A DNA stretch of 64,000 nucleotides from Streptomyces sp. NBC_00461 (GCF_036013935.1 NZ_CP107902.1:3381001-3445000), one strand, 5' to 3'; shown: positions 7,815-16,131, counted from the first letter of the stretch. Made by a program: numbers and translations. Notes: generated by a model from the letters alone, not told the origin.

Positions 7815-9233
7815 ATGACTGGTCTCCAGGCCGGACTGAAGAACCGCCATCTGACGATGATCGCCATCGGCGGCGTCATCGGAGCCGGCCTCTTCGTCGG
7901 CTCCAGCTCAGGAATCGCCACCGCAGGACCCGGCATCCTCCTGTCGTACGCACTCGTCGGCACGCTCGTCGTCCTCGTGATGCGGATGCTCGGCGAGATG
8001 TCCGCGGCCAACCCGACCTCCGGCTCGTTCTCGGCGCACGCCGACCGGGCGCTCGGCCGCTGGGCCGGCTTCTCCATCGGCTGGCTCTACTGGTTCTTCT
8101 GGGTCGTGGTGCTCGCGGTGGAGGCCACCGCCGGTGCCAAGATCCTGGAGGGCTGGATGCCGGCCGTCCCGCAGTGGGGCTGGGCCCTGATCGTGATGGT
8201 GGTGCTGACCGCCACCAACCTCGTCTCCGTGGGCTCCTACGGCGAGTTCGAGTTCTGGTTCGCCGGGATCAAGGTCGTCGCGATCGGCGCGTTCATCGTC
8301 GTCGGCGGGCTCGCGGTCTTCGGTGTGCTGCCGGGCGTCGACAGCGACAAGGCCGGCCTGAGCAACCTCACCTCCCACGGCGGGTTCCTGCCCCACGGCC
8401 CCGGCGCGATCCTCACCGGTGTCCTGCTGGTCGTCTTCTCCTTCATGGGCAGCGAGATCGCGACGCTGGCGGCCGGCGAGTCGGAGAACCCGCAGCGCGC
8501 GGTGACGAAGTCGACCAACAGCATCATCTGGCGTATCGCCGTCTTCTACCTGGGCTCGATCCTCGTCGTCGTGTCCCTGCTCCCGTGGAACGACCCGTCG
8601 ATCAAGGAGCAGGGCTCCTACGTCGCCGCCCTCGGCTCCCTCGGGATCCCGCACGCCGCTCAGATCATGAACTTCATCGTGCTGACGTCGGTGCTGTCCT
8701 GCCTCAACTCCGGCCTCTACACGGCCTCCCGGATGGCCTTCTCGCTCGGTGAGCGGGGCGACGCGCCGAAGATGTTCGCCCGGACCACGTCCCGCGGTGT
8801 GCCGATGGCCGCGATCGTCGCGTCGGTGGTGTTCGGCTTCGTCGCCGTCTTCTTCAACTACAAGTTCCCGGACTCGGTCTTCCTCTTCCTGGTCAACTCC
8901 AGTGGTGCGGTGGCCCTGTTCGTCTGGCTGGTGATCTGCTTCTCGCAGCTGCGGATGCGGAAGATCATCCAGGCCGAGGCGCCGGAGAAGCTGGTCGTGA
9001 AGATGTGGCTGTACCCGTATCTGACCTGGGCGACGGCCGGGCTGATCGTGTTCGTGCTCGGCTACATGCTCACGGACACGGAGCACGACGGGCGCGAGAC
9101 CGTACTGCTGTCGCTGCTGGTCGCGGCGGTCGTGCTCGTCATCTCCGTCGTGAAGCAGAAGGTGGGCGGGAGCCGGGCCGTCGTCGACGGCACGTCGTCC
9201 GTGTCGGCGCGGGACAAGGTCAAGACCCGCTGA
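7815..9233 (+). CDS. Amino acid permease, APC superfamily (GabP/AnsP-like)
   Basis: A 472-residue secondary transporter with 12 predicted membrane helices. The N-terminal HLTMIAIGGVIGAGLFVGSS and MRMLGEMSAANPTSGSFS segments are the substrate/Na-site helix and consensus loop of the amino acid transporter family that includes GabP, AnsP and AroP. Start set at the ATG after AAAGGAATT. A close relative is encoded at 22.8 kb. Exact substrate (GABA, Asn or similar) is not decided by sequence alone. It is a single-gene unit with an unusual leader and a strong terminator hairpin downstream. Confidence 0.88.
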   Translation: MTGLQAGLKNRHLTMIAIGGVIGAGLFVGSSSGIATAGPGILLSYALVGTLVVLVMRMLGEMSAANPTSGSFSAHADRALGRWAGFSIGWLYWFFWVVVLAVEATAGAKILEGWMPAVPQWGWALIVMVVLTATNLVSVGSYGEFEFWFAGIKVVAIGAFIVVGGLAVFGVLPGVDSDKAGLSNLTSHGGFLPHGPGAILTGVLLVVFSFMGSEIATLAAGESENPQRAVTKSTNSIIWRIAVFYLGSILVVVSLLPWNDPSIKEQGSYVAALGSLGIPHAAQIMNFIVLTSVLSCLNSGLYTASRMAFSLGERGDAPKMFARTTSRGVPMAAIVASVVFGFVAVFFNYKFPDSVFLFLVNSSGAVALFVWLVICFSQLRMRKIIQAEAPEKLVVKMWLYPYLTWATAGLIVFVLGYMLTDTEHDGRETVLLSLLVAAVVLVISVVKQKVGGSRAVVDGTSSVSARDKVKTR

Positions 9234-9246
9234 CGTCGGCTGTCGG

Positions 9247-9279
9247 AGGGGCTCGCGGTGACCGCCGCGGGCCCCTTTC
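9247..9279. terminator. Bidirectional terminator hairpin between permease and kinase
   Basis: A GC-rich hairpin with arms AGGGGCTCGCGG and CCGCGGGCCCCT (one G-T type mismatch) and TTT after the right arm. It lies between the convergent permease and Ser/Thr kinase genes and can serve both. Confidence 0.7.
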
Positions 9280-9285
9280 GCGTGT

Positions 9286-12200
9286 TCACAGCACCGTGAA
9301 GCTGTCCTTGACCTTGCCGTAGGTCTTGAGCGCCTGGGCTTCGTCCTCCGGCTGGTACCAGGTGTTGATCTGGTACGACTTCCCTTCCTGGTCGAACCCC
9401 AGCAGCCGGGCGTGCCACGGGACTCCCTTCAGCGTGAAGGTGTACTCCCAGACCACCGCCGGGTTGCCGCGGAACGTCGTCTTCTCCAGGCGGATCTTCT
9501 GGTAGTCCTGCCCCTGGTGGGCGTTCTCCTCCGACTTCTGCCAGGTCTCCATCAGGTCGCCGCGGGCGATGGACGACTTGCCCACGAGCTCCTGTGTGGC
9601 GTCGGGAGACGTGTAGTGCACCTCCGACCCCGTCTGCAGATCCCGCCGCCAGCCCGCCGGAGTCGCCCACGCGAACCCACCGGCCTCCCGGTGCGTGCCC
9701 GGCGGCAGGCTCTGCGGCCTGGACGTGCCCTCGACGGTGGGCGACGAGCTGCCGCCGGGTGTGGTGGCGGACGTGGACGGTGAGGTCGAGGAGCCTGCGC
9801 GATCGTCGCCGGGCGACCCGGAGTGCGGCAGGAGGACCACGGCGACCACGGCACCGGCGGCGGCCACTCCGACGGCGGCGACGATCCCGGCACGGCGCCG
9901 GCTGCGGCGGGGGGTGGCCGGGGCCGCGGGGCCGGGGAGTTCGCCCTGGGGGGTGCGGAGGGGGTGGGGACCCAGCGCGGGGCGGGTGGCCTGTTCGGAC
10001 GTGGGGGGCGGGCTCTGGCGGGAGCGACGCGGCTCGGGAGCACGCGCGCTGTGCTGTGAGCCCTGGTGGAGGCCGGTCGAGGAATCGGAACCGTTCCCCT
10101 GCGCGGGGCTCTCCTCGGTGACCGGGTGAGGGCGGACGAGCGAGACCCCGGACCGTCGAGGGGGCGCGGAACCGGCCACGGGGGGCGCGGAATTGGCGGA
10201 CGGGGTCTCGGAGCGGACCTCCGAGCGGAGTTCGGAGGGGACTTCGGTGGAGGCGTTGGGGGGTTCAGCGTGTGTGTAGGGGGCGGGGGGCTGGGCGTGT
10301 GCGTGGGGAACGGGGGGCTCGGCGTGCGTGTGGAGCGCAGCGGGCTCGGCGTACGCGGAGGAGTCGTCGGGCTCGGCGTATGCGGAGTAGTCGTGGGGCT
10401 CTATGCGGGTGGACGGGAGGTTGGGCCCGGCGTGGGCGGGGGCCTCGCCGGATTCCGTATGCGTGGCGGCGGGTCCCTGAAGGTCGGCGGGTGCATGAAG
10501 TGGCTCCGCGGACGGGGGCGCCGTTGCCGCGGAGGTGGCAGGGGCTGGTTGTGCCGCTGTGGGTTTGTCGGAGGCGTCGGCTGTGCCGGCCCCGGCCGGG
10601 GCGCGGTCCCGGCGGAAGTCGTGGGTGTCCGGCAGGTCTTGCGGTACCGCGTCCTCGACGGAGTCCGATTCGGGTTGCCTGGGGTCACGGGCTGCGCGTA
10701 CGAGTCGGGTGCCCAGGTAGGCCGGGGTGGGTGCTTCGTTCGGGTCCCAGGGGGCGGGAGAGGCCGGCTCCGAGGGGCTGGGGGCGTCCGCGGGCGCGTC
10801 CAGGTCCGCGGGCGCGTCCAGGTCTGCGGGCGCGTCTTGGTCTGCGGGGGCGTCTTGGTCTGCGGGGGCGTCGGTCCCGGTGCCGGCCCCTGGCCCTGAC
10901 TCGGCAGCAGGCTCGGAACGCGCCACGCGCCCGTGCACGGGTCGGGGCGGGGGCTCGGGCTCGGATTGCGCGGGGGGTACGAGGCCGCCCGCCTCCGTTG
11001 GTTCGGCTTCAGAAGCGGGCCCGGGTTCCACCCCGGGTTGGAAGTCGCGCTGCACCGCGGGCGTGGGCCCGCCCGCCACGCTCGGTTCGGCTGCGGAAGT
11101 CCTCGTGGACCCCGCCGCGGGCATGGAGTCGCGCTGCGCTGAGGGGCTGAGCCCACCCGCCACCATCGACTCGCCTTCAGAAGCCGACCCGCACTCGGCC
11201 GCAGGCACGCTCCCTGCCGCTGACCCTGACCCAGGCCCAGGCCCGGCCGAAGGCACACTCCCCGGGCTTGGCCCGGATCCGACCGCAGGCGCACTCCCCC
11301 GCCCGGTCGCAGGCTCGGGCGCAGACGCACTCCCCGCGCCACGCCCAGGTCCAGCCGGAGACGCACTCCCCGAACCCGGCCCAGGTGCAACCTGAGCCGC
11401 GGACCCACCCCCCGGGCTTGGCCCGGATCCGACCGCAGGCACGACCCCCGGCCCACGCCCAGGTCCACGCTCACCCCCGGGTCCACGCCCAGGTCCAGCC
11501 GGAGACGCACTCCCCGAACCCGGCCCAGGTGCAACCTGAGCCGCGGACCCACCCCCCGGGCTTGGCCCGGATCCGACCGCAGACACGACCCCCGGCCCAC
11601 GCCCAGGTCCACGCTCACCCCCGGGTCCACGCCCAGGTCCAGCCGGAGACGCGCCCCCCGGCCCAGGTCCAGGTCCGGCCACCGGCGCACCCCCCGGGCC
11701 CGCCCTCTCCCCCTTCTCTCTCTCCTCCCTCTCCTCCCTCTCCTCCCCCTCCGCCGGCTCGGGCTCACGTGCGCCCCGGGGAACCAATGGCTCTCCCCCA
11801 GCCGCCGGTTGACCCGCATCCGGGTCTGACCCGTGCGAGCCATGCGCCCCGCCCGTACCCTCCTTCGGTCGTGGTGGGCCGGATGGGCCGGGCGGGCCGT
11901 CGGCTTCTCCCCCGCCGACGGGGAGGGTCGGTGTGGAGGGTGGGTAGGCGAGGGGGCGGAGGGCTGCCTCCAGGTCCTCCAGGGCCGGGCGGACCGATGG
12001 TTCCTTCTCCAGCAGTGCGGCCAGGACGTCCCTGAGGGGGCCGGCCGCGGCGGGGAGTTCGGGCTCCTCGTAGAGGACCGCGTGCAGTGTGGCGAGAGTT
12101 GTGTCGCGGGAGAAGGGGGAACGGCCGCCGAGGGCCGCGCAGAGCGTCGCGCCCAGGGACCAGATGTCCGACGGCGGCCCCTGTGGGCGGCCGGAGATGC

Positions 12201-12804
12201 GCTCGGGGGCCATGTAGTCGGGGGAGCCGACGAGCATGCCGACCATGGTGAGCGCCTTGGCGTCCTGGATCGCGGCGATGCCGAAGTCCGTGAGGACGAT
12301 ACGTTCGCCGACCGCCTCCACCAGGACGTTCCCCGGTTTGATGTCCCGGTGCAGTACGCCGCGTGCGTGCACCTGGCGCAGGGCGGCCACCAGACCGAGC
12401 CCGATCCGGGCCGTGCCGGCCGGCCCCAGCGGCCCCTCCTCCACCAGCATCCGTTCCAGGGAGCGGCCGACGACCAACTCCATGACGATCCACAGGCGTT
12501 CGCCCTCGTCGACGACGTCGTAGACCCGCACGACATTGGGATGGTCGATCCGGGCCGTGGCCCTGGCCTCGCGCAGCGTGCGTTCACGACGGGTGCGGGT
12601 GTCCTCCGCGTCCAGTCCGTCTATCCGCATCTCCTTGACGGCGACCGGGCGATCGAGCATTTCGTCGGCGGCTCGCCACACCCGCCCCATTCCCCCCTGG
12701 CCGATACTCTCGACCAACCGATAGCGCCCCGTCACCAGTGTCCCTGGGACTCCGCCGCTCCTCGTGTTCCCCGAATTCCCCGGCAATCCGCTACACCCCC
12801 TCAA
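9286..12804 (-). CDS. Receptor-like Ser/Thr protein kinase with repeat-rich linker and extracellular sensor
   Basis: Up to 1172 residues. The kinase domain (about 25-290) has the P-loop GQGGMGRVW, VAVKEMRI lysine, HRDIKPGNV catalytic loop, DFGIA and APERISG, so it should be active. A 690-residue Pro/Ala/Gly/Glu linker follows, then one membrane helix (about 985-1005) and an extracellular domain of about 140 residues ending in KVKDSFTVL, without PASTA repeats. The linker contains a near-perfect 144-bp DNA tandem repeat and an 18-bp repeat coding for DAPAD(L/Q). The start is unsure: TTG at 12804, TTG at 12786 (with GAGGGGG upstream) and GTG at 12735 are all in frame before TGRYRLVESIG. It is divergent from the LPKTG surface-protein gene, with about 130 bases between. 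Confidence 0.92.
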   Translation of the reverse strand: MRGCSGLPGNSGNTRSGGVPGTLVTGRYRLVESIGQGGMGRVWRAADEMLDRPVAVKEMRIDGLDAEDTRTRRERTLREARATARIDHPNVVRVYDVVDEGERLWIVMELVVGRSLERMLVEEGPLGPAGTARIGLGLVAALRQVHARGVLHRDIKPGNVLVEAVGERIVLTDFGIAAIQDAKALTMVGMLVGSPDYMAPERISGRPQGPPSDIWSLGATLCAALGGRSPFSRDTTLATLHAVLYEEPELPAAAGPLRDVLAALLEKEPSVRPALEDLEAALRPLAYPPSTPTLPVGGGEADGPPGPSGPPRPKEGTGGAHGSHGSDPDAGQPAAGGEPLVPRGAREPEPAEGEEREEREEREKGERAGPGGAPVAGPGPGPGGASPAGPGRGPGGERGPGRGPGVVSAVGSGPSPGGGSAAQVAPGPGSGSASPAGPGRGPGGERGPGRGPGVVPAVGSGPSPGGGSAAQVAPGPGSGSASPAGPGRGAGSASAPEPATGRGSAPAVGSGPSPGSVPSAGPGPGSGSAAGSVPAAECGSASEGESMVAGGLSPSAQRDSMPAAGSTRTSAAEPSVAGGPTPAVQRDFQPGVEPGPASEAEPTEAGGLVPPAQSEPEPPPRPVHGRVARSEPAAESGPGAGTGTDAPADQDAPADQDAPADLDAPADLDAPADAPSPSEPASPAPWDPNEAPTPAYLGTRLVRAARDPRQPESDSVEDAVPQDLPDTHDFRRDRAPAGAGTADASDKPTAAQPAPATSAATAPPSAEPLHAPADLQGPAATHTESGEAPAHAGPNLPSTRIEPHDYSAYAEPDDSSAYAEPAALHTHAEPPVPHAHAQPPAPYTHAEPPNASTEVPSELRSEVRSETPSANSAPPVAGSAPPRRSGVSLVRPHPVTEESPAQGNGSDSSTGLHQGSQHSARAPEPRRSRQSPPPTSEQATRPALGPHPLRTPQGELPGPAAPATPRRSRRRAGIVAAVGVAAAGAVVAVVLLPHSGSPGDDRAGSSTSPSTSATTPGGSSSPTVEGTSRPQSLPPGTHREAGGFAWATPAGWRRDLQTGSEVHYTSPDATQELVGKSSIARGDLMETWQKSEENAHQGQDYQKIRLEKTTFRGNPAVVWEYTFTLKGVPWHARLLGFDQEGKSYQINTWYQPEDEAQALKTYGKVKDSFTVL
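10786..10875 (-). repeat. 18-bp tandem repeat (five copies) in kinase linker
   Basis: Five consecutive 18-base units (first two GTCCGCGGGCGCGTCCAG on the plus strand, later ones with C-to-T and AG-to-TG changes) code on the minus strand for repeats of DAPADL or DAPADQ. The gradient of changes suggests stepwise duplication. In-frame period, so the linker length can vary without breaking the gene. Confidence 0.85.
11340..11652 (-). repeat. 144-bp near-perfect tandem repeat in kinase linker
   Basis: The unit beginning CCAGCCGGAGACGCACTCCC starts at 11351 and recurs at 11495, and its first bases recur at 11639, giving an exact 144-base (48-codon) period with slightly over two copies. The only difference I find between the two full copies is one base (GCAGGCACG versus GCAGACACG), which changes Pro to Ser. 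This implies a recent duplication or gene conversion. Confidence 0.9.
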
Positions 12805-12931
12805 TTACCTCAACAACACCCCGACTGAAACACAATGGTCACACTTCATGCCGTACCAGCATAGTGCGGAGAAATCTTGTGGTACCTCTTCAAGTACTGC
12901 GAATTCAGGCGCAGCCAAGGGGGATTTGAAC

Positions 12932-13663
12932 ATGAGTTCTCTTCGCACGACGACCATCGCGGGATCGCTGGTCGCGGCATCTTTCTCGGCGGTGATGATC
13001 CTTTCCTTCACCGCCAGCGCGGACGATCAGGGGCCCGGCAGTGGCAAAGGGGGAAAGGCCGTCGACGAGGCACCGGCAGGTGTAAAGCTGACCACTCTCC
13101 TGCCTTCGAAGATCTCCGTCGACAACGGCTCCCAAAAGACGGCTATTACCGCCACGGTCAAGAACGAGGGGACGAAGGACAGCGGAAAGATCCAGCTTCT
13201 GGTCGTCGGTTTCGACGGCCTCACGGTGAAGGGCGTCCAAGGCTGCTCCCAGATTGACGAAAAGAATCTTCCGGAGGGCTCGAACAGCGGTTTCTCCTGC
13301 CCGATCGACAATCTCGCGGCCGGCAAGTCGAAGTCGTACGCCGTCGATGCCACGTACGACCTGCGCAAGGCCGGCAAGATCTGTCTGCCCGTGCAGTCCG
13401 GTGACGGGAAGAAGACGTACTGGCAGCAGGGCCCGGTTCCGTTCGGTACGACGAACCCGTCGCCGAACGCCCCGGCCACCCCGCTGCTCCTCGGCACCGA
13501 CAACAAGCCGGTGGCGCCGGGCGGCGACCAGAAGGAGCTGCCGAAGACCGGCGTCGGGCGGGACGTCCTGCCACTCGGTGCGGCGGGCGCGACGCTGATG
13601 GCGGCCGGTGCGGCGGGGCTGTGGTGGTCGTCCCGGCGGCCGACCCGGCAACTGCGCGGCTGA
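12932..13663 (+). CDS. LPKTG cell-wall-anchored surface protein
   Basis: A 243-residue exported protein. The signal peptide (SLVAASFSAVMILSFTASA, residues about 12-30) is followed by a Ser/Lys-rich start, an Ig/CARDB-like beta domain (about 48-165, ITATVKNEGTKDSGKIQ wording), a Pro/Thr linker and a C-terminal sortase signal: LPKTG at about residue 207, a hydrophobic stretch and SSRRPTRQLRG tail. Start chosen for AAGGGGGATTTGAAC upstream. LPxTG is unusual in streptomycetes, where LAxTG class E signals are commoner. No sortase gene is in the window. It is divergent from the receptor-like kinase, so a functional link is possible but unproven. Confidence 0.85.
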   Translation: MSSLRTTTIAGSLVAASFSAVMILSFTASADDQGPGSGKGGKAVDEAPAGVKLTTLLPSKISVDNGSQKTAITATVKNEGTKDSGKIQLLVVGFDGLTVKGVQGCSQIDEKNLPEGSNSGFSCPIDNLAAGKSKSYAVDATYDLRKAGKICLPVQSGDGKKTYWQQGPVPFGTTNPSPNAPATPLLLGTDNKPVAPGGDQKELPKTGVGRDVLPLGAAGATLMAAGAAGLWWSSRRPTRQLRG

Positions 13664-13678
13664 GCGGACCCACCAGAG

Positions 13679-13710
13679 GGCCGGGGTGCGGCAACAGGTG
13701 CACCCCGGCC
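13679..13710 (+). terminator. Terminator hairpin after the surface protein gene
   Basis: GGCCGGGGTGC and GCACCCCGGCC form perfect 11-bp arms with a 10-base loop, 15 bases after the stop codon. No T-run follows, as is common in high-GC actinobacteria. Confidence 0.7.
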
Positions 13711-13759
13711 TCGAACGACCCTAAAAAGCTGACGGCGTCTGTCAGGTTATGCGGGCACG

Positions 13760-15121
13760 ATGCCTGCAATGAACTTCGCCGACCAGTCCGATCAGTCCCA
13801 CGAGAGCGACCAGTCCGACGTCACAGTCCTTCACCCCGGCGACCCCGGCTACGAGGAGGAACTCGCCGGTTTCCAGACCGGGTTCACCCAGCGACCCGCC
13901 GTGGTGTTCGCCGCCTCCTCGGCCCAGGACGTGATCGCCGCCGTGCGGTACGCGGCCGAACGGGACCTGCCGGTCGGTGTCCAGGCCACCGGCCACGGAC
14001 TGCCCGGCGCCTCGGAGGGCGGCGTCCTGGTCACGACGAAGCGCATGGACAGGGTGAGTGTCGACCCCGAGGCCCGTACCGTCCGGGTCGGGGCGGGCGT
14101 CCGCTGGGGGCAGGTCGTGGCGGCCGCCGAGCCGTACGGCCTCGCACCGCTCAACGGCTCCGCCCCGAGCGTCGGGGCCGTCTCCTACACACTGAGCGGC
14201 GGGCTGGGCATCCTGGCCCGGGAGTTCGGCTACGCGGCCGACCATGTGCGCGCCCTGGACGTGGTCACCGCCGACGGCCGGCTCCGGCAGGTGACCCGGG
14301 AGTCCGACCCCGGCCTGTACTGGGCCCTCCTCGGCGGCGGCCACAACTTCGGCGTCGTCACCGAGCTGGAGATCGGCCTCGTACCCGTGAGGACGCTGTA
14401 CGGCGGTTCTGTCGCCTTCGACGGGCGGGAGGCCGATCCGGCGGTCCTGCTGCGGGCGTACGAGGAGTGGACGCGGACCGTGCCGGAGGGGCTGACCTCG
14501 TCCTTCGCGGCCGTACCGTACCCGGACATCCCGGCGCTGCCGCCGCATCTGCGCGGTCGGTACGTCGTCTCCGTGCGGGTCGCGTACACCGGCGCCGACG
14601 GCGAGGAACTCACCGCCCCGCTGCGGGAGTTCGGGCCGGTACTCGCCGACTCCCTGCGCGAGATGCCGTACGCCGAGAGCCGCACCATCCACAGTGATCC
14701 GGACTTCCCGCACGCGTACTACGGGGACAGTGCGGTGCTGAGCGAGCTGGACGTGGCGAGGGCCGGGGAGCTGCTCGCCGCCGTCGGGCCGGACGCGGGC
14801 GGGCCGATGTGCGTGGTGCAGATCAATCATCTGGGCGGGGCGCTCGCGCGGCCCGCGCCGAACTCGGTGCCGTATCGCGAAGGGCGTTTCCTGGTACGGC
14901 TGTTGACGGTGGGCGACCGGGACGCGGCACGGGCCGTGCTGGATCCGGCGTTCGCGCTGCTCGCGCCGGTCACGATCGGCCGTGCGCTCAACTTCGCGTT
15001 CGGCGCCGGCGACCGGACCGCGGGGCTGTACGACGCCGGGACGCGAAAGAGGCTCGCCGGGCTGAAGGCGCAGTACGACCCGGCGAACCTCTTCCGCGCC
15101 AACTACAACGTCGGCGCGTGA
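13760..15121 (+). CDS. BBE-like FAD-linked oxidoreductase
   Basis: A 453-residue flavoprotein of the berberine-bridge/p-cresol methylhydroxylase fold: FAD-binding domain in two parts (residues about 35-215) and a C-terminal BBE segment ending NLFRANYNVGA. QATGHGLPGASEGG carries the histidine that usually binds FAD covalently. The second cysteine found in bicovalent members is absent (SGGLGILAREFGYAADHV), so a monocovalent flavin is expected. Substrate is unknown; relatives oxidise sugars, alkaloids or polyketides. ATG 13760 or the third-codon-downstream ATG 13769 could be used, and no good ribosome-binding site precedes either. Its stop lies in a 15-bp repeat array shared with bioY. Confidence 0.88.
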   Translation: MPAMNFADQSDQSHESDQSDVTVLHPGDPGYEEELAGFQTGFTQRPAVVFAASSAQDVIAAVRYAAERDLPVGVQATGHGLPGASEGGVLVTTKRMDRVSVDPEARTVRVGAGVRWGQVVAAAEPYGLAPLNGSAPSVGAVSYTLSGGLGILAREFGYAADHVRALDVVTADGRLRQVTRESDPGLYWALLGGGHNFGVVTELEIGLVPVRTLYGGSVAFDGREADPAVLLRAYEEWTRTVPEGLTSSFAAVPYPDIPALPPHLRGRYVVSVRVAYTGADGEELTAPLREFGPVLADSLREMPYAESRTIHSDPDFPHAYYGDSAVLSELDVARAGELLAAVGPDAGGPMCVVQINHLGGALARPAPNSVPYREGRFLVRLLTVGDRDAARAVLDPAFALLAPVTIGRALNFAFGAGDRTAGLYDAGTRKRLAGLKAQYDPANLFRANYNVGA

Positions 15122-15200
15122 GCGACCGGCGCATGGAGGGCAGGCGCGTGAGCGACCGGCACGTCAGCGACCGGCACGTGAGCGACCGGCACGTCAGCGC
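15118..15200. repeat. 15-bp repeat array containing both convergent stop codons
   Basis: GTGAGCGACCGG followed by CAC recurs with a 15-base period (15148, 15163, 15178, 15193 partial, alternating GTG and GTC starts), and an earlier copy begins at 15118. The first copy includes the TGA of the FAD oxidase gene and the last includes the TGA (reverse TCA) of bioY. The units contain a short palindromic core. Transcription-termination roles are possible. Confidence 0.8.
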
Positions 15201-15772
15201 TTGTCGACGAGCTTCCAGGCGGTGGGCATGGCCCCCATCGCCAGGGCGGCCTTCACGGCGTCGCCGATCAGGAACGGGGTGAGGCCGGCCGCGATCGCCG
15301 CGGACAGGGAGAGGTCGGCGGCGTAGGCCAGGTACGGGACGCCGACGGCGTAGATGATCGCCTCGCCCAGCAGCATCGTGCCCGCCATGCGGGGCACCGA
15401 GCGGTCGGCGCCGCGGCGGGCCAGGGCGCCCACCACGGTGGAGGCGAGCATCATGCCGAGGATGTAGCCGAAGGAGACGGAGACACCCGAGGTGCCGCCG
15501 GCGAACCACGGCACACCGGCGAGGCCGGCCAGCGCGTACAGCACGAGCGCGCTCAGGCCGCGGCTCGCGCCGAGCGTCGTGCCGACCAGCAGGGCGGCGA
15601 AGGTCTGGCCGGTCACCGGCACCGGGGAGCCCGGGACGGGCACGGAGATCTGGGCCGCGAGGCCGGTGAGCGCGGCGCCGCCGAGCACGAGTGCCACGTC
15701 CCGGACGCGGGACGCGGGCAGGAGGTCGGCGAGGACCTCGCGGGGGCGGACGGTGGCGGCAGCGGTGCTCAT
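15194..15772 (-). CDS. bioY: Biotin transporter substrate-binding (S) component BioY
   Basis: A 192-residue protein with six predicted membrane helices, the S-component of an ECF-type biotin importer. Family marks: ISVPVPGSPVPVTGQTFAALL, GASRGLSALVLYALAGLAGVPWFAGG and FGYILGMMLAS, then FLIGDAVKAALA near the C-terminus. The start ATG has GGAG seven bases upstream; a longer frame begins 12 codons earlier. No bioM/bioN genes are nearby, so it either acts alone, as shown for some BioY proteins, or uses a shared ECF module. The biotin biosynthesis genes are not in this window. Confidence 0.93.
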   Translation of the reverse strand: MSTAAATVRPREVLADLLPASRVRDVALVLGGAALTGLAAQISVPVPGSPVPVTGQTFAALLVGTTLGASRGLSALVLYALAGLAGVPWFAGGTSGVSVSFGYILGMMLASTVVGALARRGADRSVPRMAGTMLLGEAIIYAVGVPYLAYAADLSLSAAIAAGLTPFLIGDAVKAALAMGAMPTAWKLVDKR

Positions 15773-15992
15773 GGGGACTCCGCGGGTGACGGGGACATGC
15801 TGGGACACGATGACGCTATCCCGGCGGCCTCGCGTCGATCACCGTCAGCGCTCGACAAAGCGTGGAACGGGGGCTTGGTGGGCTCCCGACAAAGAGTGCC
15901 ACTTGCACCGGTCTCGACGTGATGCCGGTCACTGAGGCAGGGAGGCCGCGGTCACCCCGCGAGGTGCGGGCGGTCTGTGGGATCCCACCAAA

Positions 15993-16019
15993 TGAATCCT
16001 AGCGGTCTGGCCGGATTCA
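15993..16019. promoter_or_regulatory. Inverted repeat upstream of leader peptide and ROK gene (candidate ROK operator)
   Basis: TGAATCC and GGATTCA form a perfect 7-bp inverted repeat with 13 bases between, ending 26 bases before the leader-peptide ATG. A TACTCT hexamer (16032-16037) sits seven bases before that ATG and could be the -10 box of a leaderless transcript. The rest of 15773-15992 holds nothing recognisable apart from the bioY promoter side. Confidence 0.35.
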
Positions 16020-16044
16020 CGCTTTCTGGCCTACTCTTCAAGCC

Positions 16045-16131
16045 ATGGTTGCCCAGGCCCGGAACTTCACGTCGCGTCGCTATGTCGACCTGCGACGCCA
16101 GGGCACTGCCACCTGTCGCCGTCCGGTGTGA
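16045..16131 (+). CDS. Putative Cys-type attenuation leader peptide (28 aa)
   Basis: A very short frame ending in TGA. Its middle SRRYVDL and end TATCRRPV match the pattern of actinobacterial putative leader peptides found before sulfur-metabolism genes, commonly written RRxVDLxR...CR. The single Cys codon lies five codons before the stop. It precedes the ROK regulator and the sulfonate genes. In mycobacteria, short upstream frames rich in terminal Cys codons have been reported to act as cysteine-responsive attenuators; the same is inferred here. Start may be leaderless: no ribosome-binding site is evident. Confidence 0.65.
   Translation: MVAQARNFTSRRYVDLRRQGTATCRRPV

Noticed and set aside
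10786..11652. Regular repeats considered as a CRISPR array.
   Set aside because: Units are contiguous and in frame with a coding sequence, with no unique spacers and no cas genes.
11268..12035. A plus-strand frame rich in Pro/Ala/Gln opposite the kinase linker.
   Set aside because: It merely mirrors the repeats of the kinase linker and has no ribosome-binding site or domain.
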